64,000 bases of DNA from Meandrina meandrites (GCA_963693305.1 OY855905.1:16060237-16124236); one strand, 5' to 3'; numbered from the stretch's first letter, positions 34,333 through 45,060 are shown. Notes: generated by a model not told the origin, from the sequence alone. Program-made: numbers and translations.

Positions 34333-36233
34333 TTAAAGTTTCGGAGCTACAAGGTCCTCAGTTCCTGGGCGACAAAATTCTCTGATTTCCTTAAAAAGAT
34401 AATCCGAACGTTCGCGGCTCATGGCTTTGGGACTGATAACTGGAGGAAGCTTTCCAGGCTCTGGTAGATCTGCTGCATTTCGAAGAAGATTAAATGCCAT
34501 TTCTTCTGAATTCGAGTGTTGCTTACAGAAAACATTTCCCGGGTGGTCTCTATGAAATCGAAAGTGCTGGTAGCATTTGAGATGTGGTAGCTTTTTGAAA
34601 TATTGCTCCAGATAATTCATCCAGTCATACGTTGGGACCAGAACAGTGCCGTTGTGAAGTCCTACTAACTCCGAAGTATTGACGGATGCCGATTCTTCCA
34701 CAGCTCGCGCGATGTCGAATAATGATGACGTAAACGTTCGACGTGTTTTCTGTTTCAGCAAGCCAAAGCACCAATCTGGAGAAAATTTGGGGTGCCCAGC
34801 TACAAGGAAGCTGTACTCTATGGCATGGTGAAACCCAGTCATGACGCACCAAATATAGTACCAAATGGATGGATTGTTCTTGTTTTGTGAGCTACAGTTA
34901 TCTGCGTGAATCTACGCCTCACCTAAACCATGTCGAGTAAAGAAATGGTGAACGTAGGAGATCGTAGCGTTAGCTCCTTTTCCAGTGAGAACGTTTTCAT
35001 CAATTAAGTAATTAATTTGTCGAGGGATTCCTTCACAGCACACTCCGAAGAGAGCACATTTTCTTGGAGTTTTAAAATAAATTGGTCCAGGCTGATAAGG
35101 ATTCGCCGGATAATGCAGTTGTTGAGCGCAGTCATACGAGTAATGAACTGTTCCAGTGTAGCTACACGGTTCGCGTTCATTTTCAAAGTCAGTGGAACTT
35201 AGTTCTTCTGTAAGACTGTCCTTGCTTTCTTTGCAACAAGTTTTGTAGAAATCCCTTTCTCCTGAAGCCAGGCGCAAATGATGTTCCTGAGCTTTAACCG
35301 CTTCGGCTTTTTGAGCTTCTGGCAGGTTTGCTGACTTGTGAATGCGGTTGTTGTTCTTCTGGCAAGTCCAGCAAAGGTCTGTTGCCGGCCGCATAATTAC
35401 AACGAAGGGACAAAGTTGATTCCATAAATCGCAAAATTTAGGATATCCATCTGACGTCCTGCCGTCAGCATTACAGATATTATGGTAGGTTTTCCAAAGA
35501 CTGTGCTTTGTGAGTATAGATGGCAATAGTTCTACGTCAATACGCTTAAAACACGGCCGGGTAGCAGAAGTGCTTGATCTTCAGCTACATTGCCTATAAA
35601 CTTAACAACGTTCTCAATTGTCTCTGCCGAGCACGTGGAGCTGGGCAACCGTTTGTTGTTTCCATGCAGACGCACTGAGAGACCATTCTTCTTGTAATGT
35701 TTTAGAAGGCTGTAAAATCTTTTCTGATGAATGCAATGTAAAAACAAGAATGTTTTTCGGCATATTCGTTTTCCGTGGTAGAAAAACGGAGTTCTAGTTC
35801 TCTTTCGCGTTGTCTCGATTCCGCCAGATGTGCTGATATCACTGCAATTGATAGAACTGTGGATAGCCCCAAGTGATACCATGTCAAGCTCAGTGGATGA
35901 TAGTTCCATACAATTGTTTCGGCAGTCGATGAATTCTTCTTTTGGTATAGCGGAGCTACAGGGTTTTTCTTGCTCTGTTAACTTACATCCGCAGGTTTCT
36001 CTGACAAACGCTTCAACTTCAGATCGTTCAGTGATCTCCACTTCGGAGAATTCAAACGGCAGTTCATCGTCTTCATCCTCGTCCTCGCCATCGCTGTCCT
36101 CTTCCGATGAATCAGGCTCATCTTCTAATACATTCTCTTCGATTTCTCTTCTGACATTATATTCTAATAAAAACGTCTGAAGCTCTCTTGTTTTCTTTTC
36201 CGATAACATTGAATAGTCGTCCTCGCCCTCCAT
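34333..36233 (-). pseudogene. DUF7869-like protein, putative transposase
   Basis: Reading leftwards from ATG 36233, the protein has an acidic N-terminus (EEDSDGEDEDEDDE) and a Cys segment (CGCKLTEQEKPC, then CRNNCMELSSTELDMVSLG), and continues to 35532. A frameshift near 35545 joins it to LLPSILTKHSLWKTYHNIC and CWTCQKNNNR. The core follows: SYDCAQQLHYP, PGPIYFKTPRKCALFGVCCE, then HADNCSSQNKNN and GHPKFSPDWCFGL. A single TAG at 34912-34914 interrupts just before HADNC. I recognise the core as the family I know as DUF7869. Three conserved Asp (codons 35131-35133, 34900-34902, 34774-34776) are spaced 77 and 42 residues apart, which would suit an RNase-H-fold transposase; that is my inference. 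Confidence 0.7.
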
Positions 36234-36659
36234 GTTAATTTAGCGTTCAAAGTCGAAATTCAAACGAAAAATACAAGGATTTGCGTCGTTATAGCAACAT
36301 TCGTTGCTTAACCGAGAGGGCCTGGACCGAGCAAGTACAAGTCAACATTGCATTATTCGTGTCGGAAACGACTGTTGTTGTTTTGAGATACTTTGCACAT
36401 TGCGATTAGAAATCCAATAGTTCAACAACCGAAACACTAGAATAAAGTTACGATTCCATTGAGCTTGTGAAATGAACACACACATTACTCTTATTTGAAA
36501 GAACTACAACCTCGGAGCGACTTGGATTGGGTTCTTCGCTTTTCGTACCAAGAGTATATCTGATCGAACTGGAAATTTAATGAGTCTACTTATGTGTCAT
36601 CTCGGCTGCGTTTTCGTCAATTTAATGTTAGATACGATATTGAGCTATGTTGCACGCTA

Positions 36660-36910
36660 CAAGCCAAAGAAGTGTACCGTGTCAAGAACAGAGCCTTTTC
36701 GTACCGTGTCAACATTTTTTACCGTGTCAAGCAACTGCAAGGCCTTCTCGTACCGTGTCAAGTAACAAAGCCTATCGTACCGTGTCAAGAATACAAAGCT
36801 TTTCCATGTCAAGCAGGTAAGAACAATACCGACCAACACGGAACACGTTATCTTTTGTTTTACCTATTAGATATGCGCATATTCACGTTCTTGACACGCT
36901 AAGCGTGTCG
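36660..36910. repeat. Right subterminal repeats (ACCGTGTCAA-like)
   Basis: Five clear copies of TACCGTGTCAA lie between 36670 and 36790, with weaker ones after. They run in the same strand orientation as the left array although the TIRs themselves are inverted. Confidence 0.75.
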
Positions 36911-36917
36911 TGTTATA

Positions 36918-36980
36918 ACCGTGCGAGCGTGTCGTGTGCGTGTCAACACCAAAGTAACCCTAATCCCATGGAGGGTCACA
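36918..36980. repeat. Right TIR of the 8.56-kb element
   Basis: It is the inverted partner of 28419-28481 and ends TGGAGGGTCACA. Confidence 0.85.
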
Positions 36981-37215
36981 TATCAATACAGTCATGCGAA
37001 ATCTGATTTTTTATTGATTTATCTCTATTTTTTAAGTAAAAATAAACAAACCAATCAAAGCACTTAGAACTAATAGAAATAGTATTTGGATCCTACTGCC
37101 CTGTATAAAAGGAAAAAAAAAGATGGACTCAATTGATCATACGACCACTACGCTGCGACTATTAAGTTTACAAGTTGTTCTACGAGTTTCAATATGAGTT
37201 TATATAGTTTATACC

Positions 37216-38545
37216 ATGGCAACTGCGCAACTAATCAACTGCATCGTTTGCGATGAACCTGTTCGGCCTAGACAACGGGGAGTTCAATGCAATGGCTGTT
37301 TTCGCTGGAATCACCGTGTTTGTAACACTGGTAAGTTATCCTCCATTTTCTCTGTTTCTTAGTTTATGGCACGTGTAAGAAATCAAATTTAACAATCGTG
37401 CTTTTATTCCACAGGTATTTCGCAAGAAACTTACCGTGCGGCAGTCAGAGACGACATTGAAATCGACTGGCATTGTGCTGCATGCGCCGAGTTTGAGTCA
37501 TCTGAGCAAGAGGACGACCTAATGGTCCCAGACTCACCTCCAGCGTCGCCGCCGCCACCAGCTCCAGTGTTGCCACCTACAGCACCTTCACCTCCATCAT
37601 GGCATCCTCCAGCGTCAATGGTCCCAGACTCACCTCTAACGTCGCCGCCTCTACCAGCGTCACCTACACCAACAGCAGCATCCCCCATATCCGACACTTG
37701 TAAAACTTAGAATAAGTAACCACAAACTCCTGATTGAAACAGGAAGATATAACAAAATCCCCAGAAGTGAAAGACTATGCACTATTTGTGGGCATAATGT
37801 TGAAGATGAAACCCATTTACTATTTCATTGCCCGATATATTCATCACTTAGAGACAATTTTTTCAGTAAAATAGATCATGTAATTTCGAATCCCAAGCAG
37901 TTATCAATTTCAGCATTGATTGTGCAATTAATGAACTCCACTGACTATTATGTTAATATGCAATTAGTGCAGTTTATATCGTCCTGTTTTGAAATGAGAG
38001 ACGAATTGTTAGCAAATTTTTGATCACTGATTATTTGTTTTGTTTTGTTTAATGACTTTTTATTGTAATTATTGTTATTGTTATTATTATTGTTATGCTT
38101 TTGCAATACTGTAATGTTTTATGGTCATGCAAATAAAGTGCAGGTGTTGTTGTTGACATATCACTTGAAGACCCAGACCCTGCCCAGGTTGAAGTCCAGC
38201 CACACCAGCTCACGTTCTCTGTTCTCTGGGGTGCCTGTTCCATTGGACCCAAGCCCTGTGGAGGAAGGTCAGTTTTCTACGGATTGAGAGCAACACCTGG
38301 CTGCCATCCTGTTGGTCCGTCTTCCTGCAGTCTGTTAGAACCAACAACGACGTAGATGGCTGGCATAACGGTCTTAACACCCGAGCCCAGGGCAAGAGCC
38401 AGCTGCCCATGTACCTTCTGATAGACGTGCTCCACACTGAACGTCCGAATGGTTTCGGAAAAGAAGCTTCGACTTAGTAACCTAGCAAACACGAATTCAT
38501 ATTTTGGATACCAAGTTCTCCAAGATGGCAAACCGTTTTGTAAAG
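37216..38545 (+). pseudogene. MULE transposase gene: PHD-like finger exons plus transposase tail
   Basis: Exon 1 (37216-37330) and exon 2 (from 37415) join in phase through an 84-bp GT-AG intron. They encode a Cys4-His-Cys3 finger: CIVC, CNGC, WNHRVC and WHCAAC. A Pro-rich linker (SPPASPPPPAPVLPPTAP) follows. A LINE tail interrupts at about 37706-38152. From 38143 the sequence resumes with SLEDPDPAQVEVQPHQLTF, then after a deletion GCLFHWTQALWRKV and RTNNDVDGWHNGLNTRAQG, the typical end of MULE transposases, and after another slip MVSEKKLR. The middle, with the catalytic DDE region, is missing. It lies just inside the right TIR of the MULE. Confidence 0.8.
37706..38152 (+). mobile_element. 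LINE 3' end fragment
   Basis: It encodes the end of an ORF2-type protein (KLRISNHKLLIETGRYNKIP, then LCTICG...ETHLLFHCP) and has a TTATTG-rich 3' region with AATAAAG and a (GTT) tail. It differs from the L1-like copies, is 5'-truncated, and interrupts the MULE transposase gene. Confidence 0.75.
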
Positions 38546-38754
38546 TTCTTTGATTTTCCTTTCCTGTACTAAAGTTCCTTTTAATGTAAAACATGATAGA
38601 AAGGTTAGTTCAATGCAATACAGTTTCTATTTTAGGATACTTTACTTCAAACGATTGCAAAAAATAATTCTAAAGTAAGCCAAATTTTGCGTGTTTGGAC
38701 GATCGATAAAATATAAAATCGGTAAGCGATTCATTCTAAGTTACGTACACTTCC

Positions 38755-38849
38755 CTGGGGCGACACAACTTCGATGTTGGGGCGACATAACTTCGATGGG
38801 GCGACACAACTTGGGGCGACAAGCCGATGGGGCGACACAACCTACATTC
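38755..38849. repeat. Right TIR of the MULE
   Basis: It is the reverse-complement partner of 27749-27869 and carries GGGGCGACACAACTTCGATG-type units. Confidence 0.85.
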
Positions 38850-41156
38850 GAACATGTTCCTGGGCTTTTCGTTTCCACTTCGAAAATTACATGTAAACGG
38901 TTTCACTCTCATTACAATGAATATTTGTTTTCAATTACTTTCGAGGTGGACGAAGAGCACTATTTTGTGACAACACATGCTGCTTGTAAATTGATCTTAA
39001 AGTCCATGTGACATACCAGATGAATGTAATTGGTCTACTTTGACAATCTGCCTGTTGACATAAGAAGCTTGACCGTTTCTTTGAAAGCGGGAAAATCTCA
39101 GTGTCTCTTCACATGCAGGATTGTGTTAGAAAAAATCAACTCCTTTGCAATTCTTCGACCTTGCTGAAAATGATTTTCTTCAGTATCTGTAAACAAATGT
39201 AGCTAGAAGCTTTACTGTTAGTCTATGGAATGTGAAACAGCGGCATGTTTGTCCTGGTTTCATTCTTCAAGGACTTCAAGCAGTTTATTTTAAAATGAAG
39301 CGTCGTCGATGCCGTTAAGCTATAACGGACACTATTACCACAAGAAATGCAGCAAGCCAAACATTGAGCGAGGTGAGCATGCATTGTAAATCTTTATAGA
39401 TCTTGTGAGGAAGAGTTCACCACACTGAATTTTTGTGTATGCACATGTATAAGTTACGACCGATTAGCAAAAGATGCCCTGATCAGGATGAGTGTATTTC
39501 CATTCTTAGCTCTATCGATCGGTTAAGATTTATATTTTTCAGTACAAATGCGTCACTTCATAATAGACTTTCCACAGTCCTCTATTTTTTACTGTTCTTC
39601 GATCGTTGAAAGCGGGGAAAGAGCGGCAAGTGAACCGGACCCAGTGCAAAATGAGAGCGTCATGCTCGCCTTGCTCGCTGACTTTCTTGCGCTGAGAAAT
39701 ATAGGCTGTGAACAGTTTATCTTCATTTCAATTCATATATCGTTCTCTATTAATGTCACAGTTATCTGTCTTGATTTTTATGGCCTGAATTTTGCCGGTT
39801 TATTGCCAAGAATTTCGCCCAAAAAGTTAATGTCACAGCCATAAAAATGTCTCATTCTTTTCTCGTCCATTTCTCGTTCAATTTTTATCGTTCACGTCAG
39901 GCTGATTATCCTCACGCTTTGTATCGCTCATTAGCGAAACTTTTAATGGCTTGAATCTCGCTCGTGTCTCACTCGGAATTTTCGTACGGGAAGGTAGTTA
40001 ATAATATCAAGAAAGCAGAAGCCTGGAGTTATAATGAACATGGCCGTGTTTTTCACCCCTTTGACCTTGGTGGTCATGTCAGCTAGACACTCTGAGAAGT
40101 GTTCTTTGATGACGTTCAGATCAAAGTATCCAGAGTTGAAACCGAGAACTAGCACGTAGTGTCACCATTCCTCAATTTTGCTCCACTGCCCTTTGGGAAG
40201 CAGCTCTTCATCGCCAGCAATGTACGCTGCTTGCGACATTGTTCAAAGCTGGTCTCCTCACAACTCTTCTGCAACGTTGCGGATTAGCTCTGCAGGATCT
40301 CTTTCGCAGTTGTCACCAACACCACTCACGCTGATTCTTGTCACAGATTGTTTGAAATTGTACCAGAAAGTGCAAGGATAGGTTCTTGTTTGTTGCTTGC
40401 TCCTGTGGGGCAGCTCTGGGTCTTCTTGGCAAGCAATGCCACACTCCCATACCTCCATTACAAGATATCCAGCAGCTCAGAGCTCTCTTGTTCATTGAAC
40501 AGTTTTTTGATGGAGCTTTTTGTTTTTTTTTTGCTGCAGGTGATGATTCTATTGCGATCTCTTGGGCAACACCTTGTGCATCCATGCCAGTAGCAGCCAT
40601 TGGTATTGAAATACAGTGCTCATTTTGGAGTCTTAATCCTCCACTGGGGCGCCCTCAATCCATCTCTCGTTGCCGTGCCCCCACATGGTGTGGTGGATAT
40701 GAATTCCCAGCTTTTCACTTTCTCGTTCGAACCATTTAAGTGATTGCCATGAAGCAGTATTCTTTGGATAGAAGGCCTTCTCATAAGCTGTCTGAGGAGC
40801 TCTTTTGTGTGGGCATTCAATTCTTCTTTTTCCTTGCACTCATGTTTTGGTGTGCCATTGAAGGTTGCAGATTTTTGTGAATTATGAACGGCATTGAACA
40901 CATCTGTATGTCATTGAAAGGCTTTTGATGTTCTCAGTAAGAAACGCGTGCGTGCCGTTAACTCCGATTGTCGTCACATTTTTGATTGGTTCTGGTGGAT
41001 TCCATCTAAGATGCCATATCAGTTCTCCATCAAGTCCACACTCAGGCTCATAGACTTGGATACTGAGCTGATCTGAGGCAGGAGTTCCCTGGTTGAGATT
41101 TCTTTCAACCCTATCCAATTCATGGAGTGATGATTTTGGAGCTGTTGTGAGCTTAA

Positions 41157-41730
41157 CCCTATTAATACTGCGCTTTTTTGGATCTTTTCAGACCGGGGGG
41201 ACAGTATCCCCCCCCCCCTCCCATCCGTAACTTCCAGAATATTTAAGCAATCGTAATAAAACTTACAGGATATATAGTATGTCCAAAAATCTATCTTTTT
41301 ATATAATATGTCTCGTGCTGTGATGACGTCACATCACGTGACAATTACATCATGATGTCAAAACAGCCGCCATCTTCGATTTCAAAATTTTTCCAAAACA
41401 TCAGAAAACCGCCCAAAATTACTGAAAAATACTCAAAATCTATAAAACAGTGCAACAAAACCTAAAAGAGGTGAAAATAGTTGAATTAAAGTTAATTTTT
41501 ATTAATGGAAACACAAAAATTACAAATTTGGAAAAACATGTCTGTCAAAATGACGTTGCCATAGTAACATCAAGTTCCAGACACAACAACCTATCCTACC
41601 AATTTATTCCCAGATAAATTTTAGAAAAACTCGTAAAGTTTGGCAGCGTTTGGTTGAATCTTGAAAACGTTATAAACGTTCAAAGTCAGCGCAGGCACTT
41701 TCCGCCCCTCCCCCCCTTGTCTGGATAGGG
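41157..41730. mobile_element. 574-bp MITE with TTAA target duplication
   Basis: TTAA flanks both ends (41153-41156 and 41731-41734). The tips are CCCTATTAATAC and, inverted, CCCTATCCAGAC. Removal restores the frame of the interrupted polymerase remnant (LVKSFF/KLTTAPKSS). C- and G-rich runs lie near both ends. TTAA duplication fits piggyBac- or Kolobok-type sources. Confidence 0.85.
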
Positions 41731-41858
41731 TTAAAGAAACTCTTTACAAGCTGTCTTGCTTCTTGAGTGCTTCAATGTGGTCAGGCTCCTCAGTGCACAC
41801 CAATGCAACGCCAGAGACACAAGTTGTAGTTGAAGGTATCCAGCGCCACCACCCCTTG

Positions 41859-42076
41859 CCCATGCACAAGGTTGCGTAGCCAATCTGGCAATGTACCAGT
41901 GCCTGATGGAGGTAGAACCAGCTTCACATTGACATTGAACAAACTAACAAACACCCACTTTGCCTCACCCATGCACAAGGTTGCTCAGCCAATCTGGAAA
42001 TGCACCAGTGCCTAATGGAGGTAGAACCAGCTTGACATGCACATTGAACAAACTAACAAATACCCACTTTGTGTCA
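41859..42076. repeat. Tandem duplication, two units of 109 bp
   Basis: Units start at CCCATGCACAAGGTTGC (41859 and 41968) and end near CACCCACTTTG. The period is not a multiple of three, so it shifts the frame of the polymerase remnant. Confidence 0.85.
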
Positions 42077-42089
42077 CACATGGGCTCTG

Positions 42090-42310
42090 CTGTTCACTCA
42101 ACCAAGCCTCTGCCTCAGATAGGCAATTAATCCAAGGGGCCAAGGTATTCTGCTGCCTCTTCGAATCCTGGCTAGGTGGTAAAAAGTAAAGTCTGCATAC
42201 GAGCCTAGTAGCCCATCAGGCTGGAGCTTATCACAGTTTCCATAGCAGGGCTTGAACATGGACTGTTCCATCTGGAAGTCCAGGGCCCTAACCATTAGGC
42301 CACCGTTCCT
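42090..42310 (-). repeat. tRNA-derived SINE, short form
   Basis: In reverse complement it reads GGTGGCCTAATGGTTAGGGC, then a degenerate B-box near TGTTCAAGCCCTG, then GATAAGCTCCAGCCTGATGG. The head and tail match the SINE at 17761-18060, but the middle block of about 120 bp is absent. Confidence 0.75.
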
Positions 42311-43236
42311 CCCACAAATGAATTGCTTAGATGGACTTTACAATAAATACCACAGAAGCTCTTTCCACAGGTAGCAAGTTCTCCATGTTTCAGCGAAGTG
42401 CAAAGGTTGTATCCCTTCATGTTGCAATGTTAATATCTCAGGCATAAGAGTAAGAGAATTTATCTCTAAAAGGCTTGGGGGCTGCTTATCAATCAATGCG
42501 TTGTCTTTTGCCGGTTATCAATAGGCGGTTTTTGAGTAGGTAAGCCTAGGTCAGACAAATACAGCCTCATGTGGGGAGCTGTGCACAGCCACAACCACAT
42601 CTAAAATATGAAAGCAGTCTATTGTACACAAGGAGCAACAACGTTCCGAATTCTGAAGATGTTTGAAGATGTGAGAGGCCTTATCTACGGCTAAGTTCTC
42701 ACGTATGCATGTGGAAAAATGTCGGGTGGTTTTCGCCGACATAACAGGCATTACAGCCCGCACATGTAAACTTGTAAACCACACGCGAAGGAAGCCCGCC
42801 GGGGATAGGTTCTTTCACACCAAAAAAGTTGCCGATCTTAAAGGAAGAAAAAACTTATTTGATCTAAGTCATTACAATAGCGCTTGATTAAGTGTCAAAT
42901 CTTTTTTTGAGTGACGACAGAAAAATGGCCTATGTACAGCAGCTTAAAGTAAAATGTGGGTGAAGTGGTAGGGAGGGAGCCCCGGGGACAATGATTGCTA
43001 TGGGTCCCAGCGATGTAACGGTTAACCACTTTTTCAATTAAATGGGCAGCCATCTTGACCTCACACTTGGTCAATAACCCATAATGTTACGAGTTTAAAA
43101 CAAAGAAATGTTAATTTTGAACCAAGGATAAAATTGAACCACAACATATGCATTAGTGTGACTGTGCATTATCTTGATTTGTGTGTTAAGTCACACACAC
43201 AATTATTTTTCTCTTTCTTTCTGTGTGGGTGTGTAG

Positions 43237-43291
43237 TTGGATCGACCCAGTGTCTTTGAGCTAGGGGAAGATGGATGTCTGAAAGTCCCAG
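43237..43291 (+). CDS. ALLC: Allantoicase, internal exon
   Basis: The 55-bp exon lies between GTGTGTAG and GTTAGT. It encodes LDRPSVFELGEDGCLKVPG, with the last Gly split by the intron. LDRP directly continues the ARR end of the exon at 25462-25599, as in known allantoicases (GWETARRLDRP). It ends in phase 1. Confidence 0.9.
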
Positions 43292-44053
43292 GTTAGTTCA
43301 ACACACAAGGCATTGTCAATATTGCTCGGCCAGTACTAAATTCCACAAAGGACATTGACCCTTTTAATAACACAAGATCAGTGAAGTGCTTGGCTGCCGG
43401 AGAATAGCAAAAGTAGACAATGCCTTTTTTCCTGTATAGCCTACCGCACTAAACAGTATCATACTATCCAAATTAAAGTAATGCAAATTAAAAAGGAAAT
43501 TCATCAATTTTCAGTAATTTCAATGACTTTGCCAAAATATTAGTGACCTTTTGGCAAAAGGTTGCCAATTTTTCACAGAGCTATTGTTTTTATTTTGTTG
43601 TCATTTTGCTGAGTGGTGGAAAAGTGTCATTTGAGTATAAACTTGAACTTTGATCCATTTGGACTAGAAAGTATACAAACAATTCCATGTGTGGTGAACA
43701 AAAATTGAAGGGCCGCGAAAGAAAACATCCCCATCGAATTTTGGCAAAATTGAACATTGTCAAAAACACTCCAAATTTCACATGCAGGTTTGTTTACGTG
43801 TGCTTTACACCAACCTGTATCTCATTTCGATACAATACTTATACGATACGATAATTATCGTATGCAGAAATGAAAATAAAGTGCTTTGCAGCTTTCATTT
43901 TCCACAGTCAGTCAGTAGTATGAGTTTTTCAACCTAACGTGGGTAATCTTTCTTCGTAGGGTTTTATAAGTGTGATGGGAAGGCAAAAAGAACTTCAAAC
44001 GCGCCATTACACAAACTTGCGATACCGCAGCCATGTTCATTTTGATTTGCATT

Positions 44054-44077
44054 GGGGGGGGGGGGGGGGGGGGGGGG
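44054..44077 (+). repeat. Poly-G run, 24 bases
   Basis: It is an uninterrupted G homopolymer after GATTTGCATT, prone to length error in assembly. Confidence 0.9.
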
Positions 44078-44799
44078 TTAGAAAGGGACTGGATACCACA
44101 TTGTGAGGTTGAGTTGACGTGTGAGAAAAGGAAAAAAGATGCCGATTTGCTTGTGAAAATAAAATGCTTTGGGTGCAGCCGTCTGGTGGTTGAAGGACAT
44201 CATAAAGTCTGGATACTCTCAAGTCAATGGCATCTCTCGAAGAACTGAGGGTTATTCTGCACTTTGGTTGTGCTACTTTAGGCGCTGGTGGTGAAAGTTG
44301 TCTAAAAAGGGCAGGTTGATCCAGGCGGAAAATCTTAGGCAGGTTTCTTGTCGGGAACTTTGTCAGCACGAGTTTTGCAGTGTTTGCTGGGATGCTGCAA
44401 CATCAAAGTTGCCGATAAGAGACCTGGTTTTAGACTTATAAAAATTGTTGGAGTGTTGTGGGCAGGACCTCTCCTGTTGAAAAAATTCCCGGTACCTCAT
44501 TAAATATTCATCGATCGATCGATGCAGCCGAAAACCAAAAAGTGTGTGAAGTCCTGTCTTGATTTCGCGGGATTTTTTGTTGTGTGTGTGATGCGATGAT
44601 GTAAGGATTGGAGAAGTGAGAGCAAACAGCACTTTACTGAAAGCAAAACTAAGATATAGTATGAAAACCAGCGTAATTTAACGTTGACAGCGAGCGACAT
44701 GCATGTTTACTTCACGTTCGTTAAATCAGAGTGAAAGAGCGTGTGTCATGTCACAAAAGTAGAGTGTTGTGGAGCCAAACAAGGAAAAAAAACAGCTAA

Positions 44800-45060
44800 C
44801 TGCAAACACACCAGATGGAAAGCTAACCGCAAGCAAACCAGAGTGAAAGCTAACTGCAGGCAAACTGCACTCAAGGCTAACCGCGGGCCTAGGGTTAGCG
44901 TTTGGTTTATAGTTTGGGGTTATCGCTAGCTCTAACCCTAGAACCAAACTGTAACCCTAAACTCAAATGCTAACCCTCATCCCAAATTCTAACCCTAAAC
45001 TGAAATGCTAACCCTAAACCTTGGAAATGGGGTTAAAGTTTAGGCTAGGGCTTAGAGCTT
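44800..45060. repeat. Short tandem repeats grading into telomere-like CTAACCCTAA words
   Basis: Units like AAAGCTAACCGCAAGCAAAC, about 30 bp, repeat three times (44800-44885). Irregular AACCCTAAAC and GCTAACCCTAAAC words follow. The pattern is too irregular for a true interstitial telomere. Confidence 0.65.

Larger units (their letters stand above)
28419..36980. mobile_element. 8.56-kb TIR element carrying BEN-like and DUF7869-like genes
   Basis: The tips are TGTGACCCTCCA and its complement, flanked by TA at 28417-28418 and 36981-36982. The inverted repeats continue for about 63 bp (shared block GGTTACTTTGGTGTTGACAC) with few mismatches. Subterminal repeats of the ACCGTGTCAA type lie inside both ends. 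Two minus-strand genes occupy the interior: a DUF7869-like gene at 34333-36233 and a spliced BEN-domain-like gene at 29927-33030. The element lies wholly within the MULE. Its superfamily is not known to me; TA duplication alone does not decide it. Confidence 0.82.
27749..38849. mobile_element. MULE transposon with TIRs, host to a second element
   Basis: GAACATGT is duplicated at 27741-27748 and 38850-38857. The tips are inverted copies, the left reading GATCGGCTTGTCACCCCAAG and the right its complement. The TIRs consist of GTTGTGTCGCCCC-type repeats with ATCGAAG spacers. Inside, a PHD-like finger (37216) and a MULE transposase tail (38143-38545) identify the superfamily. Without the 8562-bp nested element only about 2.5 kb remains, so most of the transposase gene is deleted. 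MULE duplications are usually 8-11 bp, consistent with the 8 bp seen. Confidence 0.85.
39943..42076 (-). pseudogene. Second family-B DNA polymerase remnant, different lineage
   Basis: Read leftwards, it starts near 42076 with KWVFVSLFNVN and FNYNLCLWRCIGVH. It continues with LHELDRVERNLNQGTPASDQ and IKNVTTIGVNGTHAFLTENI, then TYRCVQCRS, ERESEKLGIHIHHTMWGHGN, and finally an exonuclease-like region VLGFNSGYFDLNVIKEHF and TPGFCFLDIINYL. These blocks match a large polymerase family I recall from cnidarian repeats, with an N-terminal nuclease-like module before the 3'-5' exonuclease. The polymerase domain itself is missing. Many frameshifts are present, a 574-bp MITE is inserted at 41157, and a 109-bp tandem duplication affects the N-terminus. 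It is not part of the Polinton further left. Confidence 0.7.
25600..43236 (+). other. ALLC: Allantoicase intron, about 17.6 kb, filled with transposons
   Basis: The intron is flanked by GTAAGA at the 5' end and GTGTGTAG at the 3' end. It contains a MULE with a second transposon inside it, a family-B polymerase remnant, SINEs and MITEs. The stretch 25600-27748 has no gene apart from a SINE scrap near 26078; 38850-39942 and 42311-43236 also show nothing recognisable. Confidence 0.85.

Noticed and set aside
34912..34914. Programmed readthrough of the TAG in the DUF7869-like gene
   Set aside because: The same gene also has a frameshift near 35545, so ordinary decay explains the stop better.
44880..45060. 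Interstitial telomere
   Set aside because: The AACCCTAAA words are irregular and interrupted, without a run of perfect TTAGGG repeats.
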